Assembly: GCA_018267275.1 (NCBI GenBank)
Contig: JAFDYV010000004.1
Span: forward strand, 558,001 to 622,000
Length of the DNA stretch: 64,000 bases
Origin: Bacteroidota bacterium
Lineage (GTDB): Bacteria; Bacteroidota; Bacteroidia; Cytophagales; Cyclobacteriaceae
Direction of reading: 5' to 3'
Shown in pieces: positions 16,322 to 25,654 of the stretch (positions within the stretch are counted from its first letter, which is position 1; each line of letters opens with the position of its first letter). Made by a program: the position numbers and the translations under genes. The notes under the pieces are model-generated. The model saw only the letters and a program-made list of their open reading frames with translations. It made no database searches and was not told where the DNA came from.

Positions 16322-17014
16322 CTAGGCTTTAAAATACTCCTCCAACTCGGCCAGCGTAGTGTTGCCGCGTAGGTCTTTGATTATTTTTCCTTTTTCGAGC
16401 AAAACAATACGGTCGCAAATTTCGGTTACGTGATTCAAATCGTGGCTAGAGATTAAGTAGGTCACTTGCCGGAGCTTGCGTTCGGCTTGCAGTAGTTCTT
16501 TCAATCTGATTTGAGAAGTGGGGTCTAGGTTTTCAAAAGGTTCGTCCAGCATAATTACTTGCGGATTGCCGATGAAGGAAGCGGCAATGCCCACCTTTTT
16601 CAGATTCCCTTTCGATAAATCGCCAATGTATTTGTTCTGCCCGTTAATCTCACCGTGAAAAATAACTTCAAACTTTGCTAAAAAAGATTTCAAATCATCA
16701 GCGCTGTAACCGTGCAGGTTTCCAACAAATCGGAAGTACTCATTTGGGGTTAGGTAGGGAATTAGAAATCCCTCATCTAAAAAAGAGCCGACTTGTTTTT
16801 TCCATTCATCATTGCCCCGCACATTTTTTCCATCGATGGTTACCACGCCCGCAGAGGCCTTCACCAAATCGAGCATCATGCGAAACAAGGTTGTTTTGCC
16901 CGCACCGTTGTTGCCGACCAAGCCAAAGCTTTCGTTGTTACCAATCGTGAGTGACTCCACATCTACTACTGTGGTGGTTTTATAAACTTTTTTGAGTCCT
17001 TTTACTTCTATCAT
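16322..17014 (-). CDS. ABC transporter ATP-binding protein (partner of DUF5687)
   Basis: A 230-residue ATPase of the ABC-2 type. Walker A is GNNGAGKTTLF near residue 35. The signature is LSKGNLKKVGIA, a variant of LSGGQ in which GG is replaced by KG. Walker B is QVIMLDEPFENLDP and the switch His is in LISSHDL. It begins 5 bases after the DUF5687 membrane gene, so the pair forms one transporter. The cargo is unknown. Confidence 0.93.
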   Translation of the reverse strand: MIEVKGLKKVYKTTTVVDVESLTIGNNESFGLVGNNGAGKTTLFRMMLDLVKASAGVVTIDGKNVRGNDEWKKQVGSFLDEGFLIPYLTPNEYFRFVGNLHGYSADDLKSFLAKFEVIFHGEINGQNKYIGDLSKGNLKKVGIAASFIGNPQVIMLDEPFENLDPTSQIRLKELLQAERKLRQVTYLISSHDLNHVTEICDRIVLLEKGKIIKDLRGNTTLAELEEYFKA

Positions 17015-17019
17015 GGCTA

Positions 17020-18510
17020 TTATTCTTTACGGAAGCCCGCAGCTATTTCATATTTTTTGTTTTCGAACCGTTTTGCTGTCAGGTCAATCAGATAAGGGCG
17101 CAACGCTAAACCCGCTAGCCCTACTAACCCTACCGCCAATATTCCAATTTCATTTGAAAAGATGAATTTGAATGGAAGATAAAAAACGAAAGGCGCTAGT
17201 AAAATAGGAATGGCCATCACCCATTGGGCTGCGCCTACACCTTCATAGTTAAAAGCTCCACCTTTTTTCAAATCGATTTTTTGCGGCCCCCACATGGCCA
17301 TGTTCATGATGATGAAAATGTTGATGCCCATGTTGAAGAGTGTCATGGCCAAGTGGAATAAGATAATCCGCCACCCTAAATACGCATATGGCAAACTCAA
17401 CACAAAAGCCAATAGCGTAGTGGCACTTAACAACCAGTACTTTGACTCGATGAATTGTCGCATGGAAATCGGTCGCGTGAGGGTAAAATCAAAATGGCCA
17501 CTTTGCCAGCTAAACAACAATTGGCCATAATTAATCATGAATGCTCCGGTAATAAACGTACCCGCAAATAAGACCGTACTGGGAGGCATCGCATGACCGG
17601 TACCGCGGTCTCGATAAAAAACCAGCCCGTAGAGTAAAAAGAATATGCTCACGAACAAAAAAGTTCTCGGCCGTTTGTTTCGCAAAATCAATTTAATTTC
17701 CAAACTGATCCATTCGCCATAGGCACCAAACCCTTGCAGAAATTGCCAGTCGCTATACTTTCCCCATTCGGTGGCGCTGTCTTTTTGCGAACTCCATTCA
17801 TCGCCATACATACTCGAAACAAAAACCCGAAAATTGAGCCAATACAAAACGGTCAAGAGCGCGACAGAAAAAATGAGAACGAACAAAATGGTAGACGACC
17901 GATGGAAGATTGCCACAGACACATCTGACAACTGAAACCATTGATAGTAATCGGCTGCACCAAGCAACCCAAACACGCCAACCAGTATGGCAATGCCAAC
18001 AATGGTGTCGTCCCATTTCTTTTTGTAGTAGATAATTAAGTAGTGCAATAGAAGGCTAATGGTAATTAAGCTGCCCAGCCAACCCAGTGCTGCCGATAAT
18101 CCCCATTGCCGAGCGACAAGAGTCAACGTAAAAGGAGCGAAGAGCAAAAAAACTGAGCTGTTGAAAACGTGTACCAGCGATTTCGACAACAAGTAATGCG
18201 CAATGAAAGATCGTTTGATGGGCAAATGCAAATAAGGCTGAACATCAAGCGCTGGCAGGTTCTGCATGAAGTAGCGCATCACAAACTCAAAGCCAAAGTA
18301 GTAGAGCAAAATTTTGTTGACGAATAAAAGACTGTCATCTTGCTTCAAATAGTTGGTGATAATTCCATTCAGCGCAAAGCCCAGGCCCAGCGAGTAGCCG
18401 ACAATCATCAAGGCTAGAAAGCCCATGAAAATACCCTTCGCTAACTCTTTGCTGAAGGCAGACGAGCGAGTGAATTTTAGGTAAGCGTGTTGAAGAAAAG
18501 TAGAGGTCAC
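17020..18510 (-). CDS. DUF5687-type ABC transporter membrane protein
   Basis: A 496-residue protein with about 11-12 hydrophobic helices. The N-terminal sequence (KELAKGIFMGFLALM, FVNKILLYYFGFEFVMRYFM, LPALDVQPYLHLPIKR) matches my memory of the Bacteroidota DUF5687 family, which pairs with an ABC ATPase. It is larger than usual ABC-2 permeases and probably forms the whole membrane part as a homodimer. A 33-base gap to the GMC oxidoreductase gene upstream makes readthrough possible. Confidence 0.85.
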   Translation of the reverse strand: MTSTFLQHAYLKFTRSSAFSKELAKGIFMGFLALMIVGYSLGLGFALNGIITNYLKQDDSLLFVNKILLYYFGFEFVMRYFMQNLPALDVQPYLHLPIKRSFIAHYLLSKSLVHVFNSSVFLLFAPFTLTLVARQWGLSAALGWLGSLITISLLLHYLIIYYKKKWDDTIVGIAILVGVFGLLGAADYYQWFQLSDVSVAIFHRSSTILFVLIFSVALLTVLYWLNFRVFVSSMYGDEWSSQKDSATEWGKYSDWQFLQGFGAYGEWISLEIKLILRNKRPRTFLFVSIFFLLYGLVFYRDRGTGHAMPPSTVLFAGTFITGAFMINYGQLLFSWQSGHFDFTLTRPISMRQFIESKYWLLSATTLLAFVLSLPYAYLGWRIILFHLAMTLFNMGINIFIIMNMAMWGPQKIDLKKGGAFNYEGVGAAQWVMAIPILLAPFVFYLPFKFIFSNEIGILAVGLVGLAGLALRPYLIDLTAKRFENKKYEIAAGFRKE

Positions 18511-18542
18511 GAAATTCTAGTAGTGAAACGGATAATTCATCA

Positions 18543-20150
18543 TTAAGTCAGACCTTTTATCAAATCCGCACCTTTCTCCGCAATCATCATAGTAGGTGCA
18601 TTCGTGTTTCCGCTGCTGATTACGGGCATCACCGAAGCATCGATTACACGTAAGTTCGAAACACCTTTCACACGCAACTCCGCATCAACTACCGCCATTT
18701 CTTCTACACCCATTTTACACGTGCCCACAGGGTGATAGATGCACTCGGCTGTTTCTCGGATGTGATTCAACCAGGCCTCATCTGAATCGCGTTGCTTGGG
18801 TAAATGTGTTTTTATTCGGATGCTCGCAAATGCATTTGCCTCCAGTACTTCCAACGCTTTTCGTCCGCCTGCCACTTGCACTTTTTTGTCCTCTTCCGCG
18901 CTCAAATAATTGGGATCTATGATGGGTGGTTTGTCCAAATCGGCAGATTGTAGGGCCACATAGCCTCTGCTCTCAGGTCGAACTTGTGCCGGGAAAATCG
19001 AGTAGCCGTCTTGTTTTGAATACGTGCTCATGTTGTACATGTCCGAAACCTTGTCATCGCCCGCATTTGTCGGTGTAAACTGAAATTGAATATCGGGCCG
19101 CGTTTTTTCGGGTGATGATTTCAAAAATGCTACCGCTTCTAATGGGCCGATGGACATCGGGCCACTTTTAGTAACGAAGTATTCAATTAACGCAGCTGCC
19201 TGCTGATACCACGGTAAATAGTAATTGTTTGATTTAATGTTGCATTGGCTACTCACAGGAAAGAAAATGTGGTCGTGCAAATTTTTACCCACACCAGGCA
19301 ATTCTTTTTTCAGATCGATGCCGTGTTTTTTCAGTTCATCTTTTGCACCGATGCCCGAGAGCATGAGCAGTTTGGGCGACTCAAATGCGCCCGCACTTAC
19401 AATCACTTCCCTGCGCGCACGGGCCACCATGGTTGAACTCCGACTCGTCATAAACTCAACGCCTGTTGCACGTTCCCCTTCTATAACAATTCTTTTGCAA
19501 AGCGCTCCGGTAATGACAGACAAATTAGTTCGCTTTAGCGCAGGCACTAAAAATGCTTTGGCTGCACTAAAGCGCTTGCTGTTTTTCATGGTGTATTGAA
19601 ACCAGCCCGCGCCTTCTTGCTTGGCACCATTCACATCATCATTTTTTGGAATGCCTTTTTCGGCACACGCCTCAATGAAAGCCTGCCCCATAAGCGTGTG
19701 GTACCAATGGGCTTGTGTTACGTTGAGCAGCCCGCCTTTGGCATGAAATTCATTTTCAAACTGCTCGTTGTGTTCCGATTTCTTGAAGTACGGTAACACA
19801 TCATCATATCCCCAACCTTTGTTGCCTAAACTCTTCCAGTGGTCATAGTCTTCGCGTTGGCCGCGAATGTAAGCCATGGCGTTGGTGGAGCTACTACCCC
19901 CCAGTACTTTACCCCGTGGATGATAAATTTTACGGTTGTTCAAGTGAGTTTGCGGTGCTGTCCAATAGCAGTTCCAATCCACATTACTGTGATGAAGTTT
20001 CAAATACGCCTGGGGAATATGAATCTCGGGTTTGGAATCCTTACCTCCAGCCTCTATCAACAATACTGTTTTCGACTCGTCCTCAGAAAGTCTATTGGCT
20101 AAAATGCAACCAGCCGAACCGGCACCGATAATGATGTAATCGTAGGTCAT
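18543..20150 (-). CDS. GMC-family FAD-dependent oxidoreductase (choline dehydrogenase-like)
   Basis: A 535-residue protein with the dinucleotide motif YIIIGAGSAGCILANRLSED at residues 4-23. GMC signature 1 is PRGKVLGGSSSTNAM near residue 78 and signature 2 is GAFESPKLLMLSGIG near 250. The C-terminal active site has HPVGTCKMG with the catalytic His, and SSGNTNAPTMMIAEKGADLI with the Asn of the His/Asn pair. No signal peptide is seen, so it is probably cytoplasmic. It oxidises a primary or secondary alcohol such as choline, an aliphatic alcohol or a sugar; the substrate cannot be set from sequence. Confidence 0.94.
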   Translation of the reverse strand: MTYDYIIIGAGSAGCILANRLSEDESKTVLLIEAGGKDSKPEIHIPQAYLKLHHSNVDWNCYWTAPQTHLNNRKIYHPRGKVLGGSSSTNAMAYIRGQREDYDHWKSLGNKGWGYDDVLPYFKKSEHNEQFENEFHAKGGLLNVTQAHWYHTLMGQAFIEACAEKGIPKNDDVNGAKQEGAGWFQYTMKNSKRFSAAKAFLVPALKRTNLSVITGALCKRIVIEGERATGVEFMTSRSSTMVARARREVIVSAGAFESPKLLMLSGIGAKDELKKHGIDLKKELPGVGKNLHDHIFFPVSSQCNIKSNNYYLPWYQQAAALIEYFVTKSGPMSIGPLEAVAFLKSSPEKTRPDIQFQFTPTNAGDDKVSDMYNMSTYSKQDGYSIFPAQVRPESRGYVALQSADLDKPPIIDPNYLSAEEDKKVQVAGGRKALEVLEANAFASIRIKTHLPKQRDSDEAWLNHIRETAECIYHPVGTCKMGVEEMAVVDAELRVKGVSNLRVIDASVMPVISSGNTNAPTMMIAEKGADLIKGLT

Positions 20151-20160
20151 GTAATAGTTG

Positions 20161-20208
20161 ATTATTCGATTGGTGCTAAACTAACGAATTGCCGAATCAT
20201 CGAATCAA
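20161..20208. repeat. Octad-periodic hairpin spacer, word CGAATNNN
   Basis: Six consecutive 8-base units fill the spacer before the GMC gene: ATTATTCG, ATTGGTGC, TAAACTAA, CGAATTGC, CGAATCAT, CGAATCAA. The first units are reverse complements of the last ones, so the spacer can fold on itself. Confidence 0.6.
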
Positions 20209-20209
20209 G

Positions 20210-20683
20210 TTAAGAAATAGTCCTTATTGCATTGCTATAGTCGCTTTGCAAATCTTCGGGCAACTTTGCGAGTACGGCATTTATCTTTTTTAGTTGACCT
20301 TGATAAAGATTGAGGATGACTGCGCTTTCTCGTAATGGTATCTTCGCTTGCTTTATTTTTTCACAAAAAAAGATTCGTAATTCTAAGTCCGTTTCGTCTC
20401 GGTTGGAATATTTAATGTGGCGATTAGTGTAGCGCAGTATTTTTCGCAACATCTTTTTCACGAGGTACAAATTGCGACCCTTCAATTCTTCAAACTGCGC
20501 ATCTATTTCTTCTTTGATTTGTTGAACATAGCCCGCCTCATTTTGCGACTCAAACAGCAGGTAACCTAATAATTCCTTATTTTCCTTTTTGTATTTCGCG
20601 AGGCGCAAGCAGAGGGCTTGCAATACATCGGCATCGGTTTCTTGCAATTGTTTTTTTATTTCTGCGAGGGAGGCGAAGGTCAT
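20210..20683 (-). CDS. Hypothetical helical protein, 157 residues
   Basis: I do not recognise this protein. It is highly charged, Lys/Glu/Leu-rich and predicted almost all helical (for example KKQLQETDADVLQALCLRLA, RNLYLVKKMLRKILRYTNRH), with no membrane span or signal. The longer frame could start at 20737, but those first 18 residues are encoded by the octad repeat element, so the ATG at 20683 (MTFASLAEIKK) is a better start. It lies between a TrmH-type methyltransferase gene and the GMC gene, flanked on both sides by copies of the same repeat. A nucleic-acid-linked or scaffold role is possible but unsupported. Confidence 0.72.
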   Translation of the reverse strand: MTFASLAEIKKQLQETDADVLQALCLRLAKYKKENKELLGYLLFESQNEAGYVQQIKEEIDAQFEELKGRNLYLVKKMLRKILRYTNRHIKYSNRDETDLELRIFFCEKIKQAKIPLRESAVILNLYQGQLKKINAVLAKLPEDLQSDYSNAIRTIS

Positions 20684-20689
20684 GGGTCG

Positions 20690-20774
20690 ATTCGATAATT
20701 TGCTGATTCGGTAATAGGTTGATTCTTTATGTGGCAAATTAACGAATCACCGAATTGCAGAATCATCGAATTGC
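20690..20774. repeat. Octad-periodic long hairpin, word CGAATNNN
   Basis: Left arm units: ATTCGATA, ATTTGCTG, ATTCGGTA, ATAGGTTG, ATTCTTTA (20690-20729). Right arm units: CGAATCAC, CGAATTGC, AGAATCAT, CGAATTGC (20743-20774). The right arm is a near-perfect reverse complement of the left, giving a long hairpin. It overlaps the last codons of the TrmH gene, encoding its FDDSAIR tail. Confidence 0.65.
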
Positions 20775-21289
20775 TTAAAAAGCTCCCACACCACAATCCC
20801 CAAACAAACCGAAATGTTCAAAGAGTGTTTCGTGCCAATTTGCGGAATTTCCAACGCTAAATCGCCCAACGCAATTACTTCATCGCTCACACCATTTACT
20901 TCGTTGCCGAAGACTAAACAATACTTTTGATTTGGTTCGGATGAAAACGTGTTGAGCGGAATGCTATCCGTTGTTTGCTCCACAATCACGATCTTGTAGC
21001 CATCGGATTTAAGCTTCTGCACTGCTTCCGCAGGATGTTCGGCATATTCCCAAGCTACTGATTCGGTGGCACCCAATGCTGTTTTGTGTATTTCGCGGTG
21101 GGGTGGAGTGCCGGTGATTCCCGTCAAATAGATTTTCTCGATGCGAAACGAATCGGCCGTGCGAAAAGCTGAGCCCACGTTATGCAGACTTCGCACGTTG
21201 TCGAGCAAAATACAGACGGGGATTTTTTCTGCTCCTTTGAATTCGTCTACCGAAATGCGACCGAGTTCTTCGAGTTTTAGTTTTTTCAT
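20747..21289 (-). CDS. TrmH/SpoU-family RNA methyltransferase
   Basis: A 180-residue SPOUT methyltransferase. The three SpoU motifs are visible: motif 1 NVRSLHNVGSAFRTAD near residue 32, motif 2 CLVFGNEVNGVSDEV near 128, and motif 3 LEIPQIGTKHSLNISVCLGI near 150. It transfers a methyl group from S-adenosylmethionine, most likely to a 2'-hydroxyl in tRNA or rRNA. There is no extra substrate-binding domain, so the target is unclear. The final residues are encoded by the repeat element. It starts 3 bases after the stop of the exported protein gene upstream. Confidence 0.93.
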   Translation of the reverse strand: MKKLKLEELGRISVDEFKGAEKIPVCILLDNVRSLHNVGSAFRTADSFRIEKIYLTGITGTPPHREIHKTALGATESVAWEYAEHPAEAVQKLKSDGYKIVIVEQTTDSIPLNTFSSEPNQKYCLVFGNEVNGVSDEVIALGDLALEIPQIGTKHSLNISVCLGIVVWELFKQFDDSAIR

Positions 21290-21292
21290 TTC

Positions 21293-21781
21293 TTAATCGT
21301 CACCTACCATACCAATGCAAGTTACCTTGGCAGGATTCCATTCGTCCAACCTGCTTTTGTCACGGTTAAAGTTCCAAGCTTTGGTGGCCTTGAACCTTTC
21401 TTCATTTGTTTGCTTTACGAGCGCCACAAACCCTGCATTGATCTCTTCTCCGTCTTGGCAGGTGCCGATAGCCAATATCTGATTTGGCAGAACATTCTTC
21501 ACTTCGAGCACGTCCAGAATTAGGTTCCCCCCCTCGTCAAGTTGTTCAAAAATGGCGACTATCAAGTTACCCTTTGTGTACCAACTTCCGGTAAGCTTAG
21601 TTGGGTCATCATAAGCAGACAGTAAAGTGCCTTCGCGCAGGGTAAACCCGGCAAGCATCGGAACATCTTTTTCGTTCTTATGTTTTTTGCCTATCAAGGC
21701 GGCATAACCTCCGGCAAATTTGCCCTGTGCCCACAGTGAATTAATTAAAAACAAGAAAGCACACAAGATTCCTATTTTCAT
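21293..21781 (-). CDS. Small exported protein of unknown function, 162 residues
   Basis: I do not recognise the family. The start chosen gives a proper signal peptide (MKIGILCAFLFLINSLWAQG). A longer frame up to 21973 exists but overlaps the peptidase gene and adds a basic, unlikely leader. The mature part is about 143 residues, beta-rich, with GGYAALIGKKHKNEKDVPML and KLTGSWYTKGNLIVAIFEQL as the most distinctive stretches, and Cys in GTCQDG and TCIGM. It begins 1 base after the M20 peptidase stop and ends 3 bases before the TrmH gene, so all three are probably one operon. Confidence 0.8.
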   Translation of the reverse strand: MKIGILCAFLFLINSLWAQGKFAGGYAALIGKKHKNEKDVPMLAGFTLREGTLLSAYDDPTKLTGSWYTKGNLIVAIFEQLDEGGNLILDVLEVKNVLPNQILAIGTCQDGEEINAGFVALVKQTNEERFKATKAWNFNRDKSRLDEWNPAKVTCIGMVGDD

Positions 21782-21782
21782 A

Positions 21783-23180
21783 TCAATTTGATTTTGCCAA
21801 ATTGATGATAATCTCCCAGTTGAACTGAACAAACTTATGGAGTGATTCTTCTGTGATGCGCTCTTGGTCGCTGTGCGCCCCAAAGCCTTTGGGGCCATCT
21901 TCCAGATCCGTAATCGGGCCAATGCCATAGCATTGCATGCCCTTGGCTTGCAAATACGCTTTATCGCTGGCACCAGTAGTCATCACCGGCAGTGTTACGG
22001 TGTTATATATCTTTGAAATCGCTTTTTCGGTAACGGCAAAAGCTTCGGTATCTAATCGCGAAGGTTTTGAAATGGGGCGCCTGTTGGCACCTGTTGGCAC
22101 AATTTCAATTTGTGAGTCGTTGATGACGCGTTTCATTTCTGCGATAAAGTTGGTCATGTCTTCATCGGGCAGTGCGCGCACATCCAACGTTGCTTCGGCC
22201 TCACTGGGGATGATATTAACAAGATACCCGCCTTTGATAATGTTTGCCGATACAGATGTGCGCAAGGTAGAATACATTCGGGGTTCTTTGGCGGCAAAAT
22301 ATTCCTGGGCCTTCTCCGCTTCAATTCCGCCATTTACAACCGCCATGTAACGGGCGGCATCTGCGGGTGGGCTGATGGATGCCAAACGCGTAAAAAAAGT
22401 CCGTGTGGTTTCGTTCAGGCGCATGGGCGATTGCCAGGCAGCGATTTTGGCAACGGCATTCGCCAAATGTACTACGGCATTGTCTTGCAAGGGAACCGAA
22501 CCGTGCCCAGCGGGGCCTTTCGCAATCAACTTTAATCCATTGGGTACTTTTTCGGTTGTCGATACTGAAGCGTAGATTATTTTTCCATCTTTTCGAGTAA
22601 CACCACCGCCTTCGGCAAAGCAGTACTCGGCATCAATTTCAGCCCAGTGTTCATTCACCATCAACTCAATTCCCACTTTGGTATTTGATTCCTCTCCTGA
22701 TTCAGCCAAAAAAATTACATCTCTGTCCAATGAAATGTTCAATCGTTTCAGTTGCAGCATCACCATCAAGGCTGCCACTACATTGTCTTTATCATCTACC
22801 GACCCACGGGCGTACACATAGCCGCCTTCGCGCGTGGCCGAGAAAGGAGGATGAATCCATTTGGTGGTATCCACGCTCACAACATCGGTGTGTGCCATCA
22901 ATAACACAGGTTTCTTTTTGCCGTTCCCTTTCAGGCGTGCCACCAAATTGGGATGCTTTGGATTGTTGAAAAATATTTTGGTGGCAATACCTTCTTTCTC
23001 GAGCACCGTTTTCAGATAATCGACAACAGGCGCTTCGGTGCCGGTGGCGGTGCTGGAGTTGATGCGCAAGATGGCTTGAAAGTGGCGCATGGTTTCATCT
23101 TGAAGTTTGTTCCAGTCAGGTTGCTTGGTTTGCGAAAAGGCAAATGAAGAAACGAATAGGAGTAAAGTAGCTACACGCAT
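21783..23180 (-). CDS. M20-family zinc metallopeptidase, exported
   Basis: A 465-residue protein with a signal peptide (MRVATLLLFVSSFAFSQ). M20 motifs are complete: metal-binding His in LMAHTDVVSVD near residue 95, bridging Asp in ARGSVDDKDNV, catalytic Glu pair in LAESGEES near 161, a further acidic ligand in YCFAEGGG, and the final His in GFGAHSDQERI. An insertion dimerisation domain lies at about 200-340. It would cleave dipeptides or acyl-amino acids in the periplasm. The 224-base stretch upstream (23181-23404) shows nothing recognisable beyond space for its promoter. Confidence 0.94.
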   Translation of the reverse strand: MRVATLLLFVSSFAFSQTKQPDWNKLQDETMRHFQAILRINSSTATGTEAPVVDYLKTVLEKEGIATKIFFNNPKHPNLVARLKGNGKKKPVLLMAHTDVVSVDTTKWIHPPFSATREGGYVYARGSVDDKDNVVAALMVMLQLKRLNISLDRDVIFLAESGEESNTKVGIELMVNEHWAEIDAEYCFAEGGGVTRKDGKIIYASVSTTEKVPNGLKLIAKGPAGHGSVPLQDNAVVHLANAVAKIAAWQSPMRLNETTRTFFTRLASISPPADAARYMAVVNGGIEAEKAQEYFAAKEPRMYSTLRTSVSANIIKGGYLVNIIPSEAEATLDVRALPDEDMTNFIAEMKRVINDSQIEIVPTGANRRPISKPSRLDTEAFAVTEKAISKIYNTVTLPVMTTGASDKAYLQAKGMQCYGIGPITDLEDGPKGFGAHSDQERITEESLHKFVQFNWEIIINLAKSN

Positions 23181-23404
23181 AGTTAAGTGTGTTGAGAGTT
23201 CAAGATAAATAGATTTTTGTTCACCGAAATACGTGCCTGATCAAACCCAGCGTATTAGGTTAATTGCTGTTAAAAAAGATCTGCAAAATTGCCTTTGCTT
23301 GGCCATTTGCCAGAGCTTTGTTGAGGTTGTAGGAAGGTGTTGCGTTTGTTGTTTACATCTTTCTACGGCCTAAATGTTTGCGATTTGATACTTACTCGAG
23401 TCTA

Positions 23405-24523
23405 CTAGCTCCTCTTCCTATAACTCCACACAGCCAATGAATTGAGCACAATGGCGAAGCCGAAGACGGTAAGTAAATGAAAGCGGATGTCCCAGAGCGT
23501 GCTGCCTTTGAGCACTACCATCCGCATGACATCGATGAAGTAGGCCACGGGGTTGACTTTGGTGAACGCCTGCGCCCATGCGGGCATGCTGTCGATGGAG
23601 GTGTAAAGGCCGCCCAGCAAAATGAAAATCATCATCATGAAAAAAGAAAGCAACATAGCCTGCTGCTGCGTAGCCGACACAGTGGAGACGAGCAAACCGA
23701 GGCCTAATACAGCCAGCAGGTACACCCCTGCAAAAAAGTAGATCGTGAAAATGTTGCCCAACGGAGCAATGCCATACACGAGGTACGATATAGCGAGGCC
23801 GATGGTAAGGATGATGAGGCCCAACACCCAAAACGGTATAAGCTTGCCGAGGATGAATTGATATTTTTTAATCGGTGTCACGTTGATTTGCTCAATGGTG
23901 CCGACTTCTTTTTCTTTCACAATGTTGAGTGCCGAGAGAAATGCGCCTACCATGGTAACAAGGATCACCAAAATGCCCGGCACCATAAATATGCGGTAGT
24001 TCATGTAGGGATTAAACCAGTTGATGGGCGTGACTTCAATGACAGGCTGGGAATTGAACCGCGGTAGTTGCAGCCACTCCGTTCGCACCTCGCGGTTGAA
24101 ATCGCCAATGATGGTTCGTAAATACGCACTACCAAGGTTGGCCTTCACACCATTGATGGCATTGAGGGCCATGAAAAGCGTGGCCTTATCTTCTTTTATT
24201 AATTGCCTTTCAAACTTGGCAGGTATTTGCAACACCAAATCAGCCTGGTCGTTTTCAACATAGGTGAGTGCTTTGTTATACGAATCGGTGTAATCCACCA
24301 ACTGAAAATACGAGGTGGCGGTAATCTTGTTCACCAATTCACGTGAATATGCTGAGCGGTCAAAGTCCACCACGCAGAGCTTCACGTTCTTTACTTCGTA
24401 GTCGGCCGCCAATGGCATGATAAGCAGCTGGATGGCGGGCATCATAAAAATGATGCGCAGGATGGCCGGGTTGCGAAACACCTGGCGAAATTCTTTCTCC
24501 AACAAAATTTTCAACACCCTCAT
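23405..24523 (-). CDS. ABC-2 type exporter permease (YbhR/YbhS-like), second
   Basis: A 372-residue permease. One N-terminal helix is followed by a long periplasmic region (about 45-175), then five helices, the layout of YhhJ/YbhR-type permeases. Recognisable: KEFRQVFRNPAILRIIFMMP at the start and EKEVGTIEQINVTPIKKYQF, the coupling region found before the C-terminal helices. Its start overlaps the stop of the first permease by 4 bases. The two permeases would form a heterodimer. It is the last gene of the efflux operon that begins with tetR at 30249. Confidence 0.93.
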   Translation of the reverse strand: MRVLKILLEKEFRQVFRNPAILRIIFMMPAIQLLIMPLAADYEVKNVKLCVVDFDRSAYSRELVNKITATSYFQLVDYTDSYNKALTYVENDQADLVLQIPAKFERQLIKEDKATLFMALNAINGVKANLGSAYLRTIIGDFNREVRTEWLQLPRFNSQPVIEVTPINWFNPYMNYRIFMVPGILVILVTMVGAFLSALNIVKEKEVGTIEQINVTPIKKYQFILGKLIPFWVLGLIILTIGLAISYLVYGIAPLGNIFTIYFFAGVYLLAVLGLGLLVSTVSATQQQAMLLSFFMMMIFILLGGLYTSIDSMPAWAQAFTKVNPVAYFIDVMRMVVLKGSTLWDIRFHLLTVFGFAIVLNSLAVWSYRKRS

Positions 24524-25626
24524 TCCAATCGAGTTTTAAATTTTCGGATGCTCACCACCATGAAGAACAACGTCATACCTGCTAAAATGAGCGTCTCCTT
24601 CCACACAAACTCAAAACCCAGCCCTTTAATCATGATGCCTTTCACGATGTAGTAAAACCACTTGGCCGGCACCAGGTTGCTCACCACCTGTAAAGGCACG
24701 GGCATGTTTTCTACGGGAAACATAAATCCGCTGAGCATGATGGTAGGAAGAAATAAACCCATGAGTGAAATGAGCATAGCAGTTTGTTGTGAATCGGCCA
24801 CCGATGAAATCAACAGCCCCAACGCCAACACCGTGATGGTGAAGAACAAACATTCGCCCACGAGCAACGCGAGGTTGCCTTGGATGGGCACTTCAAGCAC
24901 ATAAAAACTCAGCAATAAAATGCTGGCGATGTTCACGGCTGACAACAAAAAGTACGGCACCATCTTGGCAATCACCACGCGTATCGGCACAATAGGCGAC
25001 ACAAGTATCACCTCCATCGTGCCCATTTCTTTTTCGCGCACGATGGAGATGCTCGTCATCATGGCGCACACGAGCATGAGCACCATGGCCATTACGCCCG
25101 GCACAAAATTGTATGAGCCTTTCATCTGCGGATTGTACAACATCCTTAACTCGGTGTTGATGGTGTAGGGCAAATCCTGATGGCCTTTCATACTACTTTG
25201 GTAATCCATGACGATAGCCGTGGCATAGTTGGCAAGTGTATTGGCCACGTTGGGATCGGTGGCATCCGTCACCAACTGCACTGCTGCCCTGTTGGTGTGC
25301 AGCAGCAAATACTGAAACTGCGTGGGGAACACGACAGCCATTCTTATTTTACCTTCTCGAAAGGCGGCCTCCAACTCATGGTCGCTCTTGATGTCGCGCA
25401 CGATATCGAAATAGCGACTGGCGTTGAGTTGACGAATAATGGCGTTGGTGGTTTCATCTTTGGAGTTGTCGAGTATGGCGATGCGCGTGTTTTTTACTTC
25501 GTTGGTGAGGGCGAAACCAAAAATTAAAATCTGCGCTACCGGTAGGCCAAAGAGGATGAACAAAGTCTTCTTATCACGCCAGAGGTGAAAAAATTCCTTT
25601 CGAATGAAGAATATGAATTGTTTCAT
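24520..25626 (-). CDS. ABC-2 type exporter permease, first
   Basis: A 368-residue permease with the same layout as its neighbour: N-terminal helix (FIRKEFFHLWRDKKTLFILF), periplasmic segment, then five helices with REKEMGTMEVILVSPIVPIR as the coupling region. The two share the fold but differ clearly in sequence, so the transporter is probably a heterodimer. An 87-base gap with a heptad repeat separates it from the ATPase gene upstream. Confidence 0.93.
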   Translation of the reverse strand: MKQFIFFIRKEFFHLWRDKKTLFILFGLPVAQILIFGFALTNEVKNTRIAILDNSKDETTNAIIRQLNASRYFDIVRDIKSDHELEAAFREGKIRMAVVFPTQFQYLLLHTNRAAVQLVTDATDPNVANTLANYATAIVMDYQSSMKGHQDLPYTINTELRMLYNPQMKGSYNFVPGVMAMVLMLVCAMMTSISIVREKEMGTMEVILVSPIVPIRVVIAKMVPYFLLSAVNIASILLLSFYVLEVPIQGNLALLVGECLFFTITVLALGLLISSVADSQQTAMLISLMGLFLPTIMLSGFMFPVENMPVPLQVVSNLVPAKWFYYIVKGIMIKGLGFEFVWKETLILAGMTLFFMVVSIRKFKTRLE

Positions 25627-25654
25627 TTTTACTTCCTCAATTATTTAATTTGAT

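Noticed and set aside
21782..21973. Longer N-terminus for the small exported protein
   Set aside because: It overlaps the M20 peptidase gene and would bury a clear signal peptide in the middle of the protein.
23181..23404. Possible small RNA or gene in the 224-base gap before the M20 gene
   Set aside because: No open frame, hairpin with T tract or promoter-like pair stood out.
23418..23831. 137-codon His/Arg-rich frame on the minus strand
   Set aside because: It is another frame of the same strand as the second ABC permease gene; the composition is typical of an out-of-frame reading.
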